DNA of 36,851 nt from a virus. The notes beneath the pieces were generated by a model, which saw only the letters and a program-made list of their open reading frames with translations, searched no databases and had not been told where the DNA came from. The DNA is taken from the IMG/VR virus record IMGVR_UViG_3300021962_000286, positions 1 to 36,851 of that record; one strand, given 5' to 3'. Shown piece after piece: positions 1 to 8,684 of the stretch. Position numbers and translations under genes: made by a program. Within the stretch, counting starts at the first letter, position 1. Each line of letters begins with the position of its first letter.

Positions 1-57
1 TGTAGGAGTACCCCCAGCAGAAGTCTGAATGGTGTCTACTTTAATAATAGATGTCAT
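1..57 (-). CDS. Partial adhesin-type gene, N-terminal 19 residues only
   Basis: The ATG at 57-55 overlaps the TAA of the upstream gene (TAATG), and the frame stays open to the window edge. The visible start reads MTSIIKVDTIQTSAGG, the LKVNTIQ-type N-terminal anchor shared by the small adhesin genes of this array. Its closest relative in the window is the gene at 34861-35391 (MSSIIKVNTYQ). A ribosome binding site GGAGG lies 10 bases upstream, inside the last codons of the preceding gene. The C-terminal head lies outside the window, so its fold is unknown. By analogy it is a virion-attached receptor-binding accessory protein (inference). Confidence 0.75.
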   Translation of the reverse strand, partial: MTSIIKVDTIQTSAGGTPT

Positions 58-527
58 TAGGCTAGTACCTCCATTACATTAATCATACAAAAACTTGGTG
101 CACCACTTCTACCTCCATGATAACAAGTAGCAGTGCTTGTACCATTACAGAACTTAACAGAATATGTAATTTGACTTGTTGTAGAAGGACTATCTAAATA
201 ATGATAACTTCCGTGTTGAATTAAATCTGCACTTGTTGCTGCTCTTGGGGTGTATTGATGATAATTTCCAATCGCAGTTGAATCTCTATATAAATGAGTA
301 GCAATAAAATCATTTCCTGAACTTCCCACTGCTTCTGTAACTATTATTAATGCTTTAGAACTTGTAGATGATAAAGTTATATTTACTGATAATCCTGTAT
401 CTACAAATGTTGGATATTGACTTGTCGTGCTAGTTACTGCCATAGATGTATCTTGTACCACTTGACCAATTAAAGGAAACTGAGTTCCGTCTTTTTTCTG
501 TATGGTATTAACCTTGAGTATAGACAT
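57..527 (-). CDS. Small adhesin / tail-fibre accessory protein, LKVNTIQ anchor with MEVLA-type head
   Basis: A 156-residue protein starting MSILKVNTIQKKDG. An upstream in-frame start exists at 563, but the ATG at 527 overlaps the previous stop (TAATG), matches paralogous N-termini, and has GGAGG 10 bases upstream. The first ~25 residues are the anchor motif. The rest is Ser/Thr-rich and predicted to be beta-structured, with stretches typical of phage beta-sandwich fibre tips (VDTGLSVNITLSS, YLDSPSTTSQITYSV), and it ends in MEVLA. The neighbouring 527-1084 protein ends the same way. Probable role: receptor or polysaccharide binding at the virion tail. This is inferred from family resemblance and position; the receptor is unknown. 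Confidence 0.8.
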   Translation of the reverse strand: MSILKVNTIQKKDGTQFPLIGQVVQDTSMAVTSTTSQYPTFVDTGLSVNITLSSTSSKALIIVTEAVGSSGNDFIATHLYRDSTAIGNYHQYTPRAATSADLIQHGSYHYLDSPSTTSQITYSVKFCNGTSTATCYHGGRSGAPSFCMINVMEVLA

Positions 528-1084
528 TAGGCGAGTACCTCCATAGCTGTAATAGTGGACCATTCTTGTTCATCAGTATTAATATCTACTTGTGAACCAC
601 TACCATTATAAGAAAAATAAACTTGGTAATCTATTTGGTCAGTAGTGTTATGAGTAGTATCTAAATAATTTTGAGCTTTACCCCAAGTTTGCCAAGAACT
701 GCCATTAATATAACCCATACCATTTTCAAATTTTCTTAATTCTACATAACCACCACCATTAATTTGTCTATATAGCCATAAACTCATATATGTATTTGTA
801 GCCATTCTACACCCACCTAAATTAATCATTAAATAAATTTTAGAATTAGTAGCTGAAGGTGTAATTGATGTAAGTATTCCTGTTGCTGTAGCACTTGTGC
901 TAGTAGTTCTAACTCTTGTTGATTTAGTTCCTTGTGTTATTTGTGCAAGTTTTCCAAATCCACTAGCATTTCCGTTATTAGCTAGTGTTACTCCACTAGG
1001 AATTGTAAATGTATCACCACTGTCACCAAGAGTAATACTGGTTCCTGTGGAAGGTGTTATTTTATTTACTTCTAAGGTACTCAT
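527..1084 (-). CDS. Small adhesin / tail-fibre accessory protein, MSTLEVN anchor with MEVLA-type head
   Basis: A 185-residue protein. Residues 1-35 (MSTLEVNKITPSTGTSITL...) closely match the start of the gene at 35942-36508. The C-terminal ~130 residues do not resemble that gene's C1q-like head. They resemble instead the 57-527 protein, and both end in MEVLA. Its start overlaps the MAYIGKQ gene stop (ATGA). The codons for the final MEV contain GGAGG, which serves as ribosome binding site for the next gene. Probable virion-attached beta-sandwich adhesin; the specific ligand cannot be read from sequence. Confidence 0.8.
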   Translation of the reverse strand: MSTLEVNKITPSTGTSITLGDSGDTFTIPSGVTLANNGNASGFGKLAQITQGTKSTRVRTTSTSATATGILTSITPSATNSKIYLMINLGGCRMATNTYMSLWLYRQINGGGYVELRKFENGMGYINGSSWQTWGKAQNYLDTTHNTTDQIDYQVYFSYNGSGSQVDINTDEQEWSTITAMEVLA

Positions 1085-1536
1085 GCGATTACTAAAACAC
1101 TCCCTGATGCAATAGTTAATGTGCCACTCACAGTAATTGGTCCAGCGACTATTGCGTTTTTATTTGATGTTACTGTTATATCGGTAAAGGTTTGGTTATT
1201 TACTGTGTAATAACTAGATGCCAACTTAGCAGTGGTAATAGTAGCATCACTGGGTACACCAATATTTAATGTGTCACCTAAGACTACACCACTAAAACTA
1301 TCAGATGATAAGGGTGCGGAAGTAAATGTAATCGTACTACCGCTTATAGTGTATGCGTCATTAGGATATTGAACTACCCCTGAAATAGAAATAATACAAG
1401 ATTGTTCATTAGTAGGTACTACATTGACTGCACCAGACTGTAATGTAAATGCAGTAGTAGAACCATTAAAGCTACCTGATATATCATCAAGAAGAATGTG
1501 GTTGCCGACTATGGGTTGTTTGCCTATGTATGCCAT
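1081..1536 (-). CDS. MAYIGKQ-type tail fibre/virion protein
   Basis: A 151-residue protein beginning MAYIGKQPIVGN. The body (SISGVVQYPNDAYTISGSTI, then a PSDATITTAKLASS segment) is the domain that opens many marine podovirus fibre proteins. A related version forms the N-terminus of the fibre at 2276-3685. Here the protein stops soon after that domain, with a short beta-rich tail (GPITVSGTLTIASGS). A near-copy runs off the right window edge (36505-36851). It sits between a C1q-like gene and a MSTLEVN gene and overlaps both by a few bases. Probable role: fibre base or oligomeric connector (inference). Confidence 0.8.
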   Translation of the reverse strand: MAYIGKQPIVGNHILLDDISGSFNGSTTAFTLQSGAVNVVPTNEQSCIISISGVVQYPNDAYTISGSTITFTSAPLSSDSFSGVVLGDTLNIGVPSDATITTAKLASSYYTVNNQTFTDITVTSNKNAIVAGPITVSGTLTIASGSVLVIA

Positions 1537-2102
1537 TATTGACTATCTCCTAATCTTACAAATGTAAATGTGTTTAAAGAAACAGTTGTACTCCCATCTA
1601 ATCTTTGATTTGTAGTTCCATCTCCACCACCTACTCTAAACCTTACTTTGTGAGTTGATGTATTTGTGCAATTAAAAAATGTTTCTACTGAAACAGAAGC
1701 CCAGTTTACACTATAGTTTGGGTTTATTGACTCATGTCCTTCAGCTAAACCATCATAACTTGAATTATCTGAAGTTCCGTCTAGATAAATATAAACATTA
1801 AAATTACCACTTGTGCATCTTACACTTCCTGCATTGAATCTTACTTGATAAAGACCAGTTTGAGGAAATGTAAAAATACCTGAACTTTGTGTCAATCCTG
1901 TTCCAATTTTAGAAAAAGTAGCATCATCAACTCTTTCTAAATTAGAACTTATAACTGCTGGACTTGATGGTATTGCATAATCACTAGATATTCTCCACAT
2001 ATCTGCTTCTTGAACACCAGTAGGTACACCACTCACAGTACCAGTAAACGCATAGGTATCTGCAAGGTTCATACTCTCTGCTTGTATTTTAGATAATGCC
2101 AT
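1536..2102 (-). CDS. C1q/TNF-like adhesin, MALSKIQ anchor
   Basis: A 188-residue protein. The N-terminus MALSKIQAESMNLADTYAF is a recurrent attachment segment of marine phage fibre proteins. Residues ~60-185 have a C1q-like jelly-roll pattern, including GIFTFPQTGLYQVRF and a closing FTFVRLGDSQ. Such domains usually trimerise and sit at fibre tips. The last codons (LGDSQ) contain AGGAG, which lies 10 bases before the ATG of the MAYIGKQ gene, and the genes overlap as TAATG. The role as an accessory receptor-binding protein is inferred; the fold assignment is by pattern only. Confidence 0.78.
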   Translation of the reverse strand: MALSKIQAESMNLADTYAFTGTVSGVPTGVQEADMWRISSDYAIPSSPAVISSNLERVDDATFSKIGTGLTQSSGIFTFPQTGLYQVRFNAGSVRCTSGNFNVYIYLDGTSDNSSYDGLAEGHESINPNYSVNWASVSVETFFNCTNTSTHKVRFRVGGGDGTTNQRLDGSTTVSLNTFTFVRLGDSQ

Positions 2103-2275
2103 TAGATACCACCCCCATTATCTGTAATTGTGTTTCCTTCTGCTACCCATTCTAGTATTTCTTGGTAGTGGCGGTTTCCTTCATTGTGAGGTACAGACCA
2201 TTCTGTTCCGTCTGTATAGATTATTTTGTAACTAAAACTTTCGCCTTGATATATTTTTTCTACTGTACTAATCAT
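2102..2275 (-). CDS. Small conserved phage protein in the fibre region, 57 aa
   Basis: A 57-residue protein starting MISTVEKIYQGESFSYKI. It contains YTDGTEWSVPHNEGNRHYQ and LEWVAEGNTI, a pattern I recognise from small proteins encoded beside tail fibres in many phages (W-x-V-P...EWVAEGNT). Its ATG follows directly on the stop of the fibre gene, and its TAA overlaps the ATG of the next gene, so it is fully packed into the operon. A fibre assembly helper or minor fibre-associated protein is possible. No enzymatic motif is visible. Confidence 0.75.
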   Translation of the reverse strand: MISTVEKIYQGESFSYKIIYTDGTEWSVPHNEGNRHYQEILEWVAEGNTITDNGGGI

Positions 2276-3685
2276 TTATAACTCCGAATCCAATAATACA
2301 TGAGCATCAATGTCATTATTTTGTTCTAAGAAAATACTATGTCCTGTGGTAAGGCTACTTGTATTAACTCTAATAGCAAAAGTTGTTGAACCAACATGGT
2401 CTGAATTTATTGCTATACTAGAAACACTTGAAGCACCTGTTGGTCTATGTGCTCTAAAACTACCACTACTTGATAGACTCGCAGTAGCTCTCATTTCTAC
2501 AGGTAGAGGATTAATATTACAAAGAGCTAGAGTACCACCATCAGCCATTCCTTGTGCTATTACTTTATAAGCACCCCCATCACTTTTTTGTGGGTGTTTT
2601 TGGGTGTATCTTAAACACCTCTGTAAATTTATATCGTGTGGTAAGAACTCAAAGTCACTAGCAGATGTACCGACTTCTAGTTGTACTCCTGTGATGTACC
2701 AATTATTAGATGTACTGTCGGCTAGGTTTACACTTCCTGCTACTCTATCTCCATTAGAAGTAGCTGTCCAAGTTGTAGATAAAGTTCCACCTGTAAAAGT
2801 AGAACCCGCACCTAACCAAAAATCTATTCTTAAACTTTCTGCATTATCATTATTAAATGCACCTGTTGTATCACCATCATATGTTAAAGTTTTCTTTTCC
2901 CAAGTATTAGCACTATTGATTGTGTATGATTTTGAAATTTGTCTTGAATTATCTGTATCAAGTAATTCACAAATATAAGTTCCTGTTTTACTTGATTTCA
3001 CCCAAAAAGACATTGTTAAACTTTCAGCATTTGATGTTCCTTTTTTTAACATTTGAAGATTTTGACCTTCAATTTTTTGTTCTAAAACTAAAAAATTTCC
3101 TGCTGAAGGTGAAGCGTTAGCAGTTGTACAATCTAACTTTAATGATTTAGCAAATCCTTGTCCTGTTGGAACATCTGTTTCTTGTGACATTGTCCAAGTT
3201 CCTAAATCGGTTGCAAAGTTCCACCTATCCATAGTTCTATAACCACTGGTTGTAATACTAGATACTGAAGTTCCCCTCTGTGCAATAGACATATCACCAT
3301 TGATGATGAGGTTTCTGTAAGGATAAGATGCAAAAGCTAATTTAGAACTTTCAATACCACCAGCTAATTTAGAGTTAGCAATAGAACCAGCTAACATAGC
3401 ATTGGTTACAGAACCAGTGGCTGGTGCTTGAGTACCAACACTTCTTCCTTGATAAATACAATACATACTATCACTAGCAGTAATTGCAGAGGCAAGGGTT
3501 AGGGTTGTACCTGAAATGGTATAGGCTTCAGTAGGTTCTTGTCTTACATTATTAAGAAATAATTCAATATCATTAACACCTGAAACTTCTCTGTTTAGGT
3601 TATAGGTATCTGTGGCAGAAGTTGTAAATGTCTGCTTCTCTAAAGTGAGATAACTATCAGCTGGTTTATTCCCTAAATATCCCAT
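2276..3685 (-). CDS. Tail fibre protein with carbohydrate-binding-like region
   Basis: 469 residues. Residues 1-~125 form the MGYLGNKPAD domain, related to the MAYIGKQ proteins (AYTISGTTLTLASAI, then Ala/Ser-rich NAMLAGSIANSKLAGG). From ~128 onward comes the phage fibre signature YRNLIINGDMSIAQRGTS with DRWNF. It is followed by a jelly-roll carbohydrate-binding-like region (SFWVKSSKTGTYICEL, ITGVQLEVGTSASDFEFLPH) and an RCLRYTQK segment typical of cyanophage and pelagiphage fibres. It is the largest adhesin in the array after the gp17-type fibre. Probable role: host surface glycan recognition. Confidence 0.85.
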   Translation of the reverse strand: MGYLGNKPADSYLTLEKQTFTTSATDTYNLNREVSGVNDIELFLNNVRQEPTEAYTISGTTLTLASAITASDSMYCIYQGRSVGTQAPATGSVTNAMLAGSIANSKLAGGIESSKLAFASYPYRNLIINGDMSIAQRGTSVSSITTSGYRTMDRWNFATDLGTWTMSQETDVPTGQGFAKSLKLDCTTANASPSAGNFLVLEQKIEGQNLQMLKKGTSNAESLTMSFWVKSSKTGTYICELLDTDNSRQISKSYTINSANTWEKKTLTYDGDTTGAFNNDNAESLRIDFWLGAGSTFTGGTLSTTWTATSNGDRVAGSVNLADSTSNNWYITGVQLEVGTSASDFEFLPHDINLQRCLRYTQKHPQKSDGGAYKVIAQGMADGGTLALCNINPLPVEMRATASLSSSGSFRAHRPTGASSVSSIAINSDHVGSTTFAIRVNTSSLTTGHSIFLEQNNDIDAHVLLDSEL

Positions 3686-4011
3686 TATGTACTAATTGCG
3701 TCTACAGTTGATACCCATACATCTACAGATGATGCTGTGTCAGATATTACTTTTAGTGCATCACCAGTTTGTACTACATACTTTGCACCACCATCTAATA
3801 CCTGTAATTGAGATCCTTGAGGGATTGGTGCATCTTTAACTAAGTAGATGTCATTTGCTCCATCATTGATATAAACAGATACATTGATAGCAGAAGCAGT
3901 AACATTAGCTAGTGATATACCAACAACAGTATCATAAGAATCAGCAGTAAATAAAGTAGCTGCCGAAGTTCCTACATCATTTGAGGTGTATCTTCTAAAG
4001 TTCTGTGCCAT
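3685..4011 (-). CDS. Small virion/fibre-associated protein, 108 aa
   Basis: MAQNFRRYTSNDVGTSAA... is a beta-rich 108-residue protein with segments such as VVGISLANVTASAINVSVYI and QVLDGGAKYVVQTGDALKV. These match a small protein found next to fibres in marine podoviruses. It lies between the gp17-type fibre and the MGYLGNKP fibre. The ribosome binding site is AAGGAG before the ATG. It is probably a beta-sandwich structural protein at the tail or fibre joint. No catalytic residues are evident, and the exact role is unknown. Confidence 0.75.
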   Translation of the reverse strand: MAQNFRRYTSNDVGTSAATLFTADSYDTVVGISLANVTASAINVSVYINDGANDIYLVKDAPIPQGSQLQVLDGGAKYVVQTGDALKVISDTASSVDVWVSTVDAIST

Positions 4012-4023
4012 ACTTTCTCCTTA

Positions 4024-5412
4024 TCATAATGCAATAGCCATAGCAATCGCAAATCCATTTGTTGCAAAACCACTAGTATCAGTGGCTTCAATGTTATTCC
4101 AGGCAGCTCCATCATAATATTTGAGGACTGAACTGGTTGTATTAAAATATAAATCTCCTGCATTTAAAGCATCTCCGTCATTATCTAGTGTCGGATCAGA
4201 TGCTTTTGCACCTAAATAAGTGTCATCAAAGTTATCAGCAGCAGCTAAAGCAGCATCTCTGGCTGCCTCTGCGGCAGTCTGTGCAGTACTAGCATTTGAT
4301 GCAGATGTACTAGCAGATGAAGCAGAATTTGCTGCGTTGGTTGCAGATGTACTAGCAGCTGATGCTTGTGCAGTAGCTGTAGAGGCAGATGATGCCGCAG
4401 CAGTTGCAGAATTAGATGCGTTAGTAGCTTGAGTTGTCGCAGTTGTTGCTGAGTTAGATGCTGATGTTGCAGAGTTTGCAGCATTAGTAGCTTGTGTTGT
4501 TGCTGTCGAAGCAGAATTAGAAGCCGAAGTAGCAGAGTTAGACGCATTTGTTGCTTGTGTAGTAGCAGTAGATGCTGAACTAGCAGCATTTGATTCTGAT
4601 GTAGCTGCGTTAGATTCTGATGTAGCAGCATTACTTTCGCTAGATGCAGCTGCACTAGCAGAATTAGCAGCAGCTGTAGCACTACTGGAGGCAGCACTAG
4701 CTGACGAAGTAGCATTAGTTGCTGAAGTTGTAGCTGAAGCAGCATCTATAATTAAATCATAATAAGAACTGTTAGCATTACTAGATAGTGGTTGTGATCC
4801 ACTGGATGTATGAGCTGTATTAACAAAGTATATATTTCCGTTAGATGTATCTTTAACTAAATCTCTAATCTGGTAGCTAGTAGAAGCTCCCCAGTTCCCT
4901 TTAAATGTACCTAGTTCTTGGTTAGCTAATAAAGCTGTAGCATCTGAGTTTACAGATAATACTCTATTCGCTACAAGTTCAGGTAGGTCTACATTGAATC
5001 CAGTAGTTGTTGTAACAGGGTATTGAAGTGTTCTTCCAAACTGTTCTTCTAGTTGCTGTAACATAGCAACAATCTTATCTAATTCTGTATTAAGTGTTTG
5101 TATAGGAAAGTTACCAGATACTGGAAAGTCCGAGATTCTTTCTATAGCTAGATCTCTAACAATAGTTATGGTATCATTTAAGGTTGCACCTGGACTACCT
5201 AAAGTAATAGATCCACCACCAGTAACACCTGCACCAGTAACTGAATACTGTGATGCAGATGATGGTGATGTACTATAGGTAAGGAGGGAAGTGCCGTTGT
5301 AAACTTTTAAGTCTGCTACATTAAAAAACTCAAATGGCACAGAGAATGTAGTCTGTCCTGCTGTTGCAGTATATTGGGATCTAGGTGTTGTATCGCTTAT
5401 TTGGAGTGCCAT
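4024..5412 (-). CDS. T7 gp17-like tail fibre with long Ala/Ser repeat
   Basis: 462 residues. Residues 1-~160 match the T7 tail-fibre N-terminal domain that binds the tail (TAGQTTFSVPFEFF, LKVYNG, LNTELDKIVAMLQQLEEQFGRT). Residues ~168-215 resemble a small binding module (GNWGASTSYQIRDLVKD...GNIYFVNTAHTS). Residues ~224-392 are a low-complexity Ala/Ser/Thr/Asn repeat, likely a trimeric coiled-coil or extended shaft. The C-terminus has the LYFNTTSSVLKYYDG signature common at phage fibre ends. The protein lacks a large tip domain. The separate adhesin genes just downstream may supply the recognition surfaces (inference). Confidence 0.9.
   Translation of the reverse strand: MALQISDTTPRSQYTATAGQTTFSVPFEFFNVADLKVYNGTSLLTYSTSPSSASQYSVTGAGVTGGGSITLGSPGATLNDTITIVRDLAIERISDFPVSGNFPIQTLNTELDKIVAMLQQLEEQFGRTLQYPVTTTTGFNVDLPELVANRVLSVNSDATALLANQELGTFKGNWGASTSYQIRDLVKDTSNGNIYFVNTAHTSSGSQPLSSNANSSYYDLIIDAASATTSATNATSSASAASSSATAAANSASAAASSESNAATSESNAATSESNAASSASTATTQATNASNSATSASNSASTATTQATNAANSATSASNSATTATTQATNASNSATAAASSASTATAQASAASTSATNAANSASSASTSASNASTAQTAAEAARDAALAAADNFDDTYLGAKASDPTLDNDGDALNAGDLYFNTTSSVLKYYDGAAWNNIEATDTSGFATNGFAIAMAIAL
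4236..4743 (-). repeat. Internal Ala/Ser/Thr coding repeats in the fibre gene
   Basis: The encoded shaft contains three copies of a seven-residue unit (SESNAAT/S). After them come about four copies of a roughly 21-residue unit of the form STATTQATNASNSATSASNSA. The repeats are degenerate at DNA level, which argues for selection on protein pattern rather than recent slippage. Copy number is likely to vary between relatives. Confidence 0.8.
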
Positions 5413-8400
5413 TAATATAAACCTTTTTCTATTTTATCAAATACACTATCTAAATACCATATATTCTGCAAAGGTAAAGTTTTTCGTATAGCTCTAGCAG
5501 TAGTATAATCGTGTGTACCTTTACCCCAATCTAACATGATATCAAATAAATTAGCTATATAAGAACCTGTAGGCCCTGCTAATCCCATTTTCTGTTTAAA
5601 TGTTGGTTTATATTGTCTACCTCCACCAACTATTTGAGATAAACCTAATCTATTATTAGATAAAGTTTCTACCATTCTATTTACATCAGTAAAAATACCG
5701 AGTACAGCTGATCTATCTATAGCTGATATTAATTTATCACCAAACTTCTTTTTAGAGTAATCAGTACCAATTTGTCTTTGTCTGAAAGCATCTACCATTC
5801 CACCTAGTGCAACTAGTCCAATAACACCAAATAAGAAATTGTTATCTCTTTCTTGCATTCCTCTCATTAATATTCTTTGTGTAGCAGCCATTCCAAATTT
5901 TTTAAATTGTGATAATACACCACCAATTTCTGTATTCATCCACATAGGTACATCAGCTTTACCTGGTGTTACAATAGTTATGTTAATGTCTTTTTGTAAG
6001 GCTGATAAGTATGTTTCTCTTGCAACTTTATCAGTCCAATTATCTGCTCTAGCCACTCTTAAACTATTATATCCAGCTGACTCACTAGCACCTTTTCCTA
6101 AACCATGTAATTCATATTCTTTAAAGATTCTTTTAGCCATAACCTCATCAATAAACAAATTGTTTAATTGTGCTTTTTCTTTAACACCTATTTTTTTACC
6201 TTTAGCTATTAATTCAACATAGTCTAAAATTTTAGATCCATTTACTAATGAAGCAATATTTTTAACACCTGTATTCCACAGATTCATTCCATTAATATAA
6301 CTAAAATAAAAATTTGTTATTTGACCAGTAGCTCTTTCTACCGAGTTCATTAATCCAAAAATATCTCCAGTATCAGCAAATAAAGCAGCACGAGTACCTA
6401 AAAACATATCAGCTGCTTCTCCTGCTAACTGTGCATCTTTTTTAGATAACTTTAACATTCTCCATTCCATGTCTTTAAAAAATGCTTCATACAATCTACC
6501 AAAGTTTTTTTTAATACCATCTGCCATAACTAATCTAGCTACATCAGGAACAGCTGCTAATATTCCTGAAAGATAAGTTATAGCTGTTACATTTTTCCCT
6601 ATTCTTACACTTCTAGAAAAAGCAGATTCAGGGTTAGCTGGTAATCCAGCAGTACCTCTAATTAAATCTCTTAAATCTTGTAAATCATCCATAGCTTCTG
6701 CCATCTCTCTTTTAATTTTTGCTTTTTGAGATTGAGGAGCATTTAAAATTCTAGCTTGATACTCTGCATATATTTGGTTTAAACCTTTTTTATAACCACC
6801 AGCAGCATAGTTTATTCCTAACATTCCAGGATCACCAAATCTCTCTGTTAATATAACATCAGGCATTACTGATCTATAATAGGCTCTCATTAAACCTTCA
6901 ATATCACCTTCAATAAATCCAAGTTCTAAAAGCTCTTTATCATTTAACTTAATCTTTCTAGATTTAACATGGTCAGATATACCCATAGGACTTACAAATC
7001 CTTTTTCACTTTCAATTAATTCTTTCCAAGACTTAATTCTATAAAATGGTTGTTGAGTTAAAATATTGTCTACTATTTCTTCTGCTTCACCAATAGTAGC
7101 TTTTGGATTTTGTTTTAATAAAGCTCTATATACTAAATTTGTAAATTCTGTTTTTCTTTTTCTAATAACATCTTTTTTATAAAATCTAGGTAAGTAATTT
7201 TTCATCATTCCATTATTTTCAGCTAAATATTTAATTTGAGATTCTAATGCAGCAATTTCATCTTTAATTCTTTTACTACTAAAAATAACACCATCTATTT
7301 CTATAGTAGAATCACCAGACTTTTTTAATTCGTCTAATTTAGTTTCCCAGTAGGCTAATTGCTTTCTAGGTAATATTATAAACATTCCTGCATCATCTGC
7401 TCTTTTACCAATTACATTAAAAAAGTTTTCTCTAATTTTTCTAGCAGCTTCAACTACATGAGGATTTTGATGTTTTAAATCACTAACTAAAGTTTTTGAT
7501 ATTTCTTGTCTAAATTTAGCTAAAGACATAGAATCTTTATTAATACCACTTTTGGTTAATATTCTATTTACAAAGTTATTATCTTTACCAATTCTTACAC
7601 TTTCAGATTTTAAATATTCAGTATAGATATCATCTATATCTCTCATATTTTGAATTATAATAGAACTATTTCTTTTAACTTCATTCTCTACAGAAATAGT
7701 AGTAGCTTCATTAAAAGGTGCAAAGTTCTTGTTTTGATATAATGGAATCTCTACAAGTTCTGTTCCTGTTTCTCTAACTACTAATGAATCCTTTTGTAAT
7801 GATCTAAACAAAGGTGTTAATGGAGTAGATTCTAATCCTGTTTTAGTAGAATAGATTGCTTCTCCAATTTTAGATTCATTATAACTAGGATATGTAATAC
7901 CTTTGACAGAAGATGCTCCTGCACTATTAGGTGTTTGTTTTTTATTAGGATCTAAGAAAGACCAATCTATATCACTATTATCATCTGCATACTTAGCTGC
8001 ATTTTTTGTATTCATAAAATTAGCTGTTTCAGTATATTTTTGATAATTAGCTAAATCTCCTTTAACAGGCAAATTTTTTATTCCAATTAATTTATTATAT
8101 AAACTGGGTAATAAGAATCCTGCTCCTCCTATCATCATACTAGTTTCAATTTCTCTATCAGAACTAAAATATTGTTTTGCACCTTCTTCTGCACTCAATA
8201 CCATACCTAAAGAAGCTGGTTTTAAATATGTTTTTCCACCAGCTGCTAGTGTTATTAACTTGTTAGCTTTACCAGCTAATAGATAGGTACTAGGATCTGC
8301 AATAGCACCCATTAATGTACCTACTACAGATATAGGTGCTAGTGTTGAAGCTAATTGTTCATATTTTAATTTTTGAATTAAACTACTTGTTTCTTTTGAA

Positions 8401-8684
8401 TTACGAGATCCTTCAAAGTAAGTTAAATAATTTCTATATTCGTCTAATTGTGGATCTGCATGTATACTATAATTTTCATCATAATCATATTCCGAGTTGT
8501 TTTCATAAAAATGAGTATACATCTGCCCTATTAAGTTTTCTTCCATAAAGGCTTTATTAAATAAATATCCTACTGCATCTAGATTACTAGCAGCTGTTTC
8601 AAAGAAGTATTTTTTTTGAGGTAATGGAGTATATTCTTCTGTAGATAAAGGATTAATTTTTGTAGATATAAGTTTAACAGCCAT
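5412..8684 (-). CDS. Large internal virion protein (T7 gp16 position)
   Basis: 1090 residues, last of three consecutive genes occupying the T7 gp14-gp15-gp16 positions. In T7 these form the inner core that is ejected to build a channel across the cell envelope. I see no lytic transglycosylase motif near the N-terminus, unlike T7 gp16. Several hydrophobic stretches occur, for example LAPISVVGTLMGAI, MMIGGAGFLL, ITYLSGILAAVPDV and FLFGVIGLVALGGMV, compatible with membrane insertion during ejection. The gene overlaps its neighbours by one base on each side. Assignment rests on size, order and context. Confidence 0.8.
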   Translation of the reverse strand: MAVKLISTKINPLSTEEYTPLPQKKYFFETAASNLDAVGYLFNKAFMEENLIGQMYTHFYENNSEYDYDENYSIHADPQLDEYRNYLTYFEGSRNSKETSSLIQKLKYEQLASTLAPISVVGTLMGAIADPSTYLLAGKANKLITLAAGGKTYLKPASLGMVLSAEEGAKQYFSSDREIETSMMIGGAGFLLPSLYNKLIGIKNLPVKGDLANYQKYTETANFMNTKNAAKYADDNSDIDWSFLDPNKKQTPNSAGASSVKGITYPSYNESKIGEAIYSTKTGLESTPLTPLFRSLQKDSLVVRETGTELVEIPLYQNKNFAPFNEATTISVENEVKRNSSIIIQNMRDIDDIYTEYLKSESVRIGKDNNFVNRILTKSGINKDSMSLAKFRQEISKTLVSDLKHQNPHVVEAARKIRENFFNVIGKRADDAGMFIILPRKQLAYWETKLDELKKSGDSTIEIDGVIFSSKRIKDEIAALESQIKYLAENNGMMKNYLPRFYKKDVIRKRKTEFTNLVYRALLKQNPKATIGEAEEIVDNILTQQPFYRIKSWKELIESEKGFVSPMGISDHVKSRKIKLNDKELLELGFIEGDIEGLMRAYYRSVMPDVILTERFGDPGMLGINYAAGGYKKGLNQIYAEYQARILNAPQSQKAKIKREMAEAMDDLQDLRDLIRGTAGLPANPESAFSRSVRIGKNVTAITYLSGILAAVPDVARLVMADGIKKNFGRLYEAFFKDMEWRMLKLSKKDAQLAGEAADMFLGTRAALFADTGDIFGLMNSVERATGQITNFYFSYINGMNLWNTGVKNIASLVNGSKILDYVELIAKGKKIGVKEKAQLNNLFIDEVMAKRIFKEYELHGLGKGASESAGYNSLRVARADNWTDKVARETYLSALQKDINITIVTPGKADVPMWMNTEIGGVLSQFKKFGMAATQRILMRGMQERDNNFLFGVIGLVALGGMVDAFRQRQIGTDYSKKKFGDKLISAIDRSAVLGIFTDVNRMVETLSNNRLGLSQIVGGGRQYKPTFKQKMGLAGPTGSYIANLFDIMLDWGKGTHDYTTARAIRKTLPLQNIWYLDSVFDKIEKGLY

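Noticed and set aside
4236-4743. CRISPR-like array
   Set aside because: Repeats are degenerate, in frame and protein-coding, with no unique spacers.
4245-4745. Leu/Gln-rich 166-aa frame inside the fibre repeat, and an Ala-rich frame on the other strand
   Set aside because: Both are shadow translations of the repeated Ala/Ser codons of the fibre gene.
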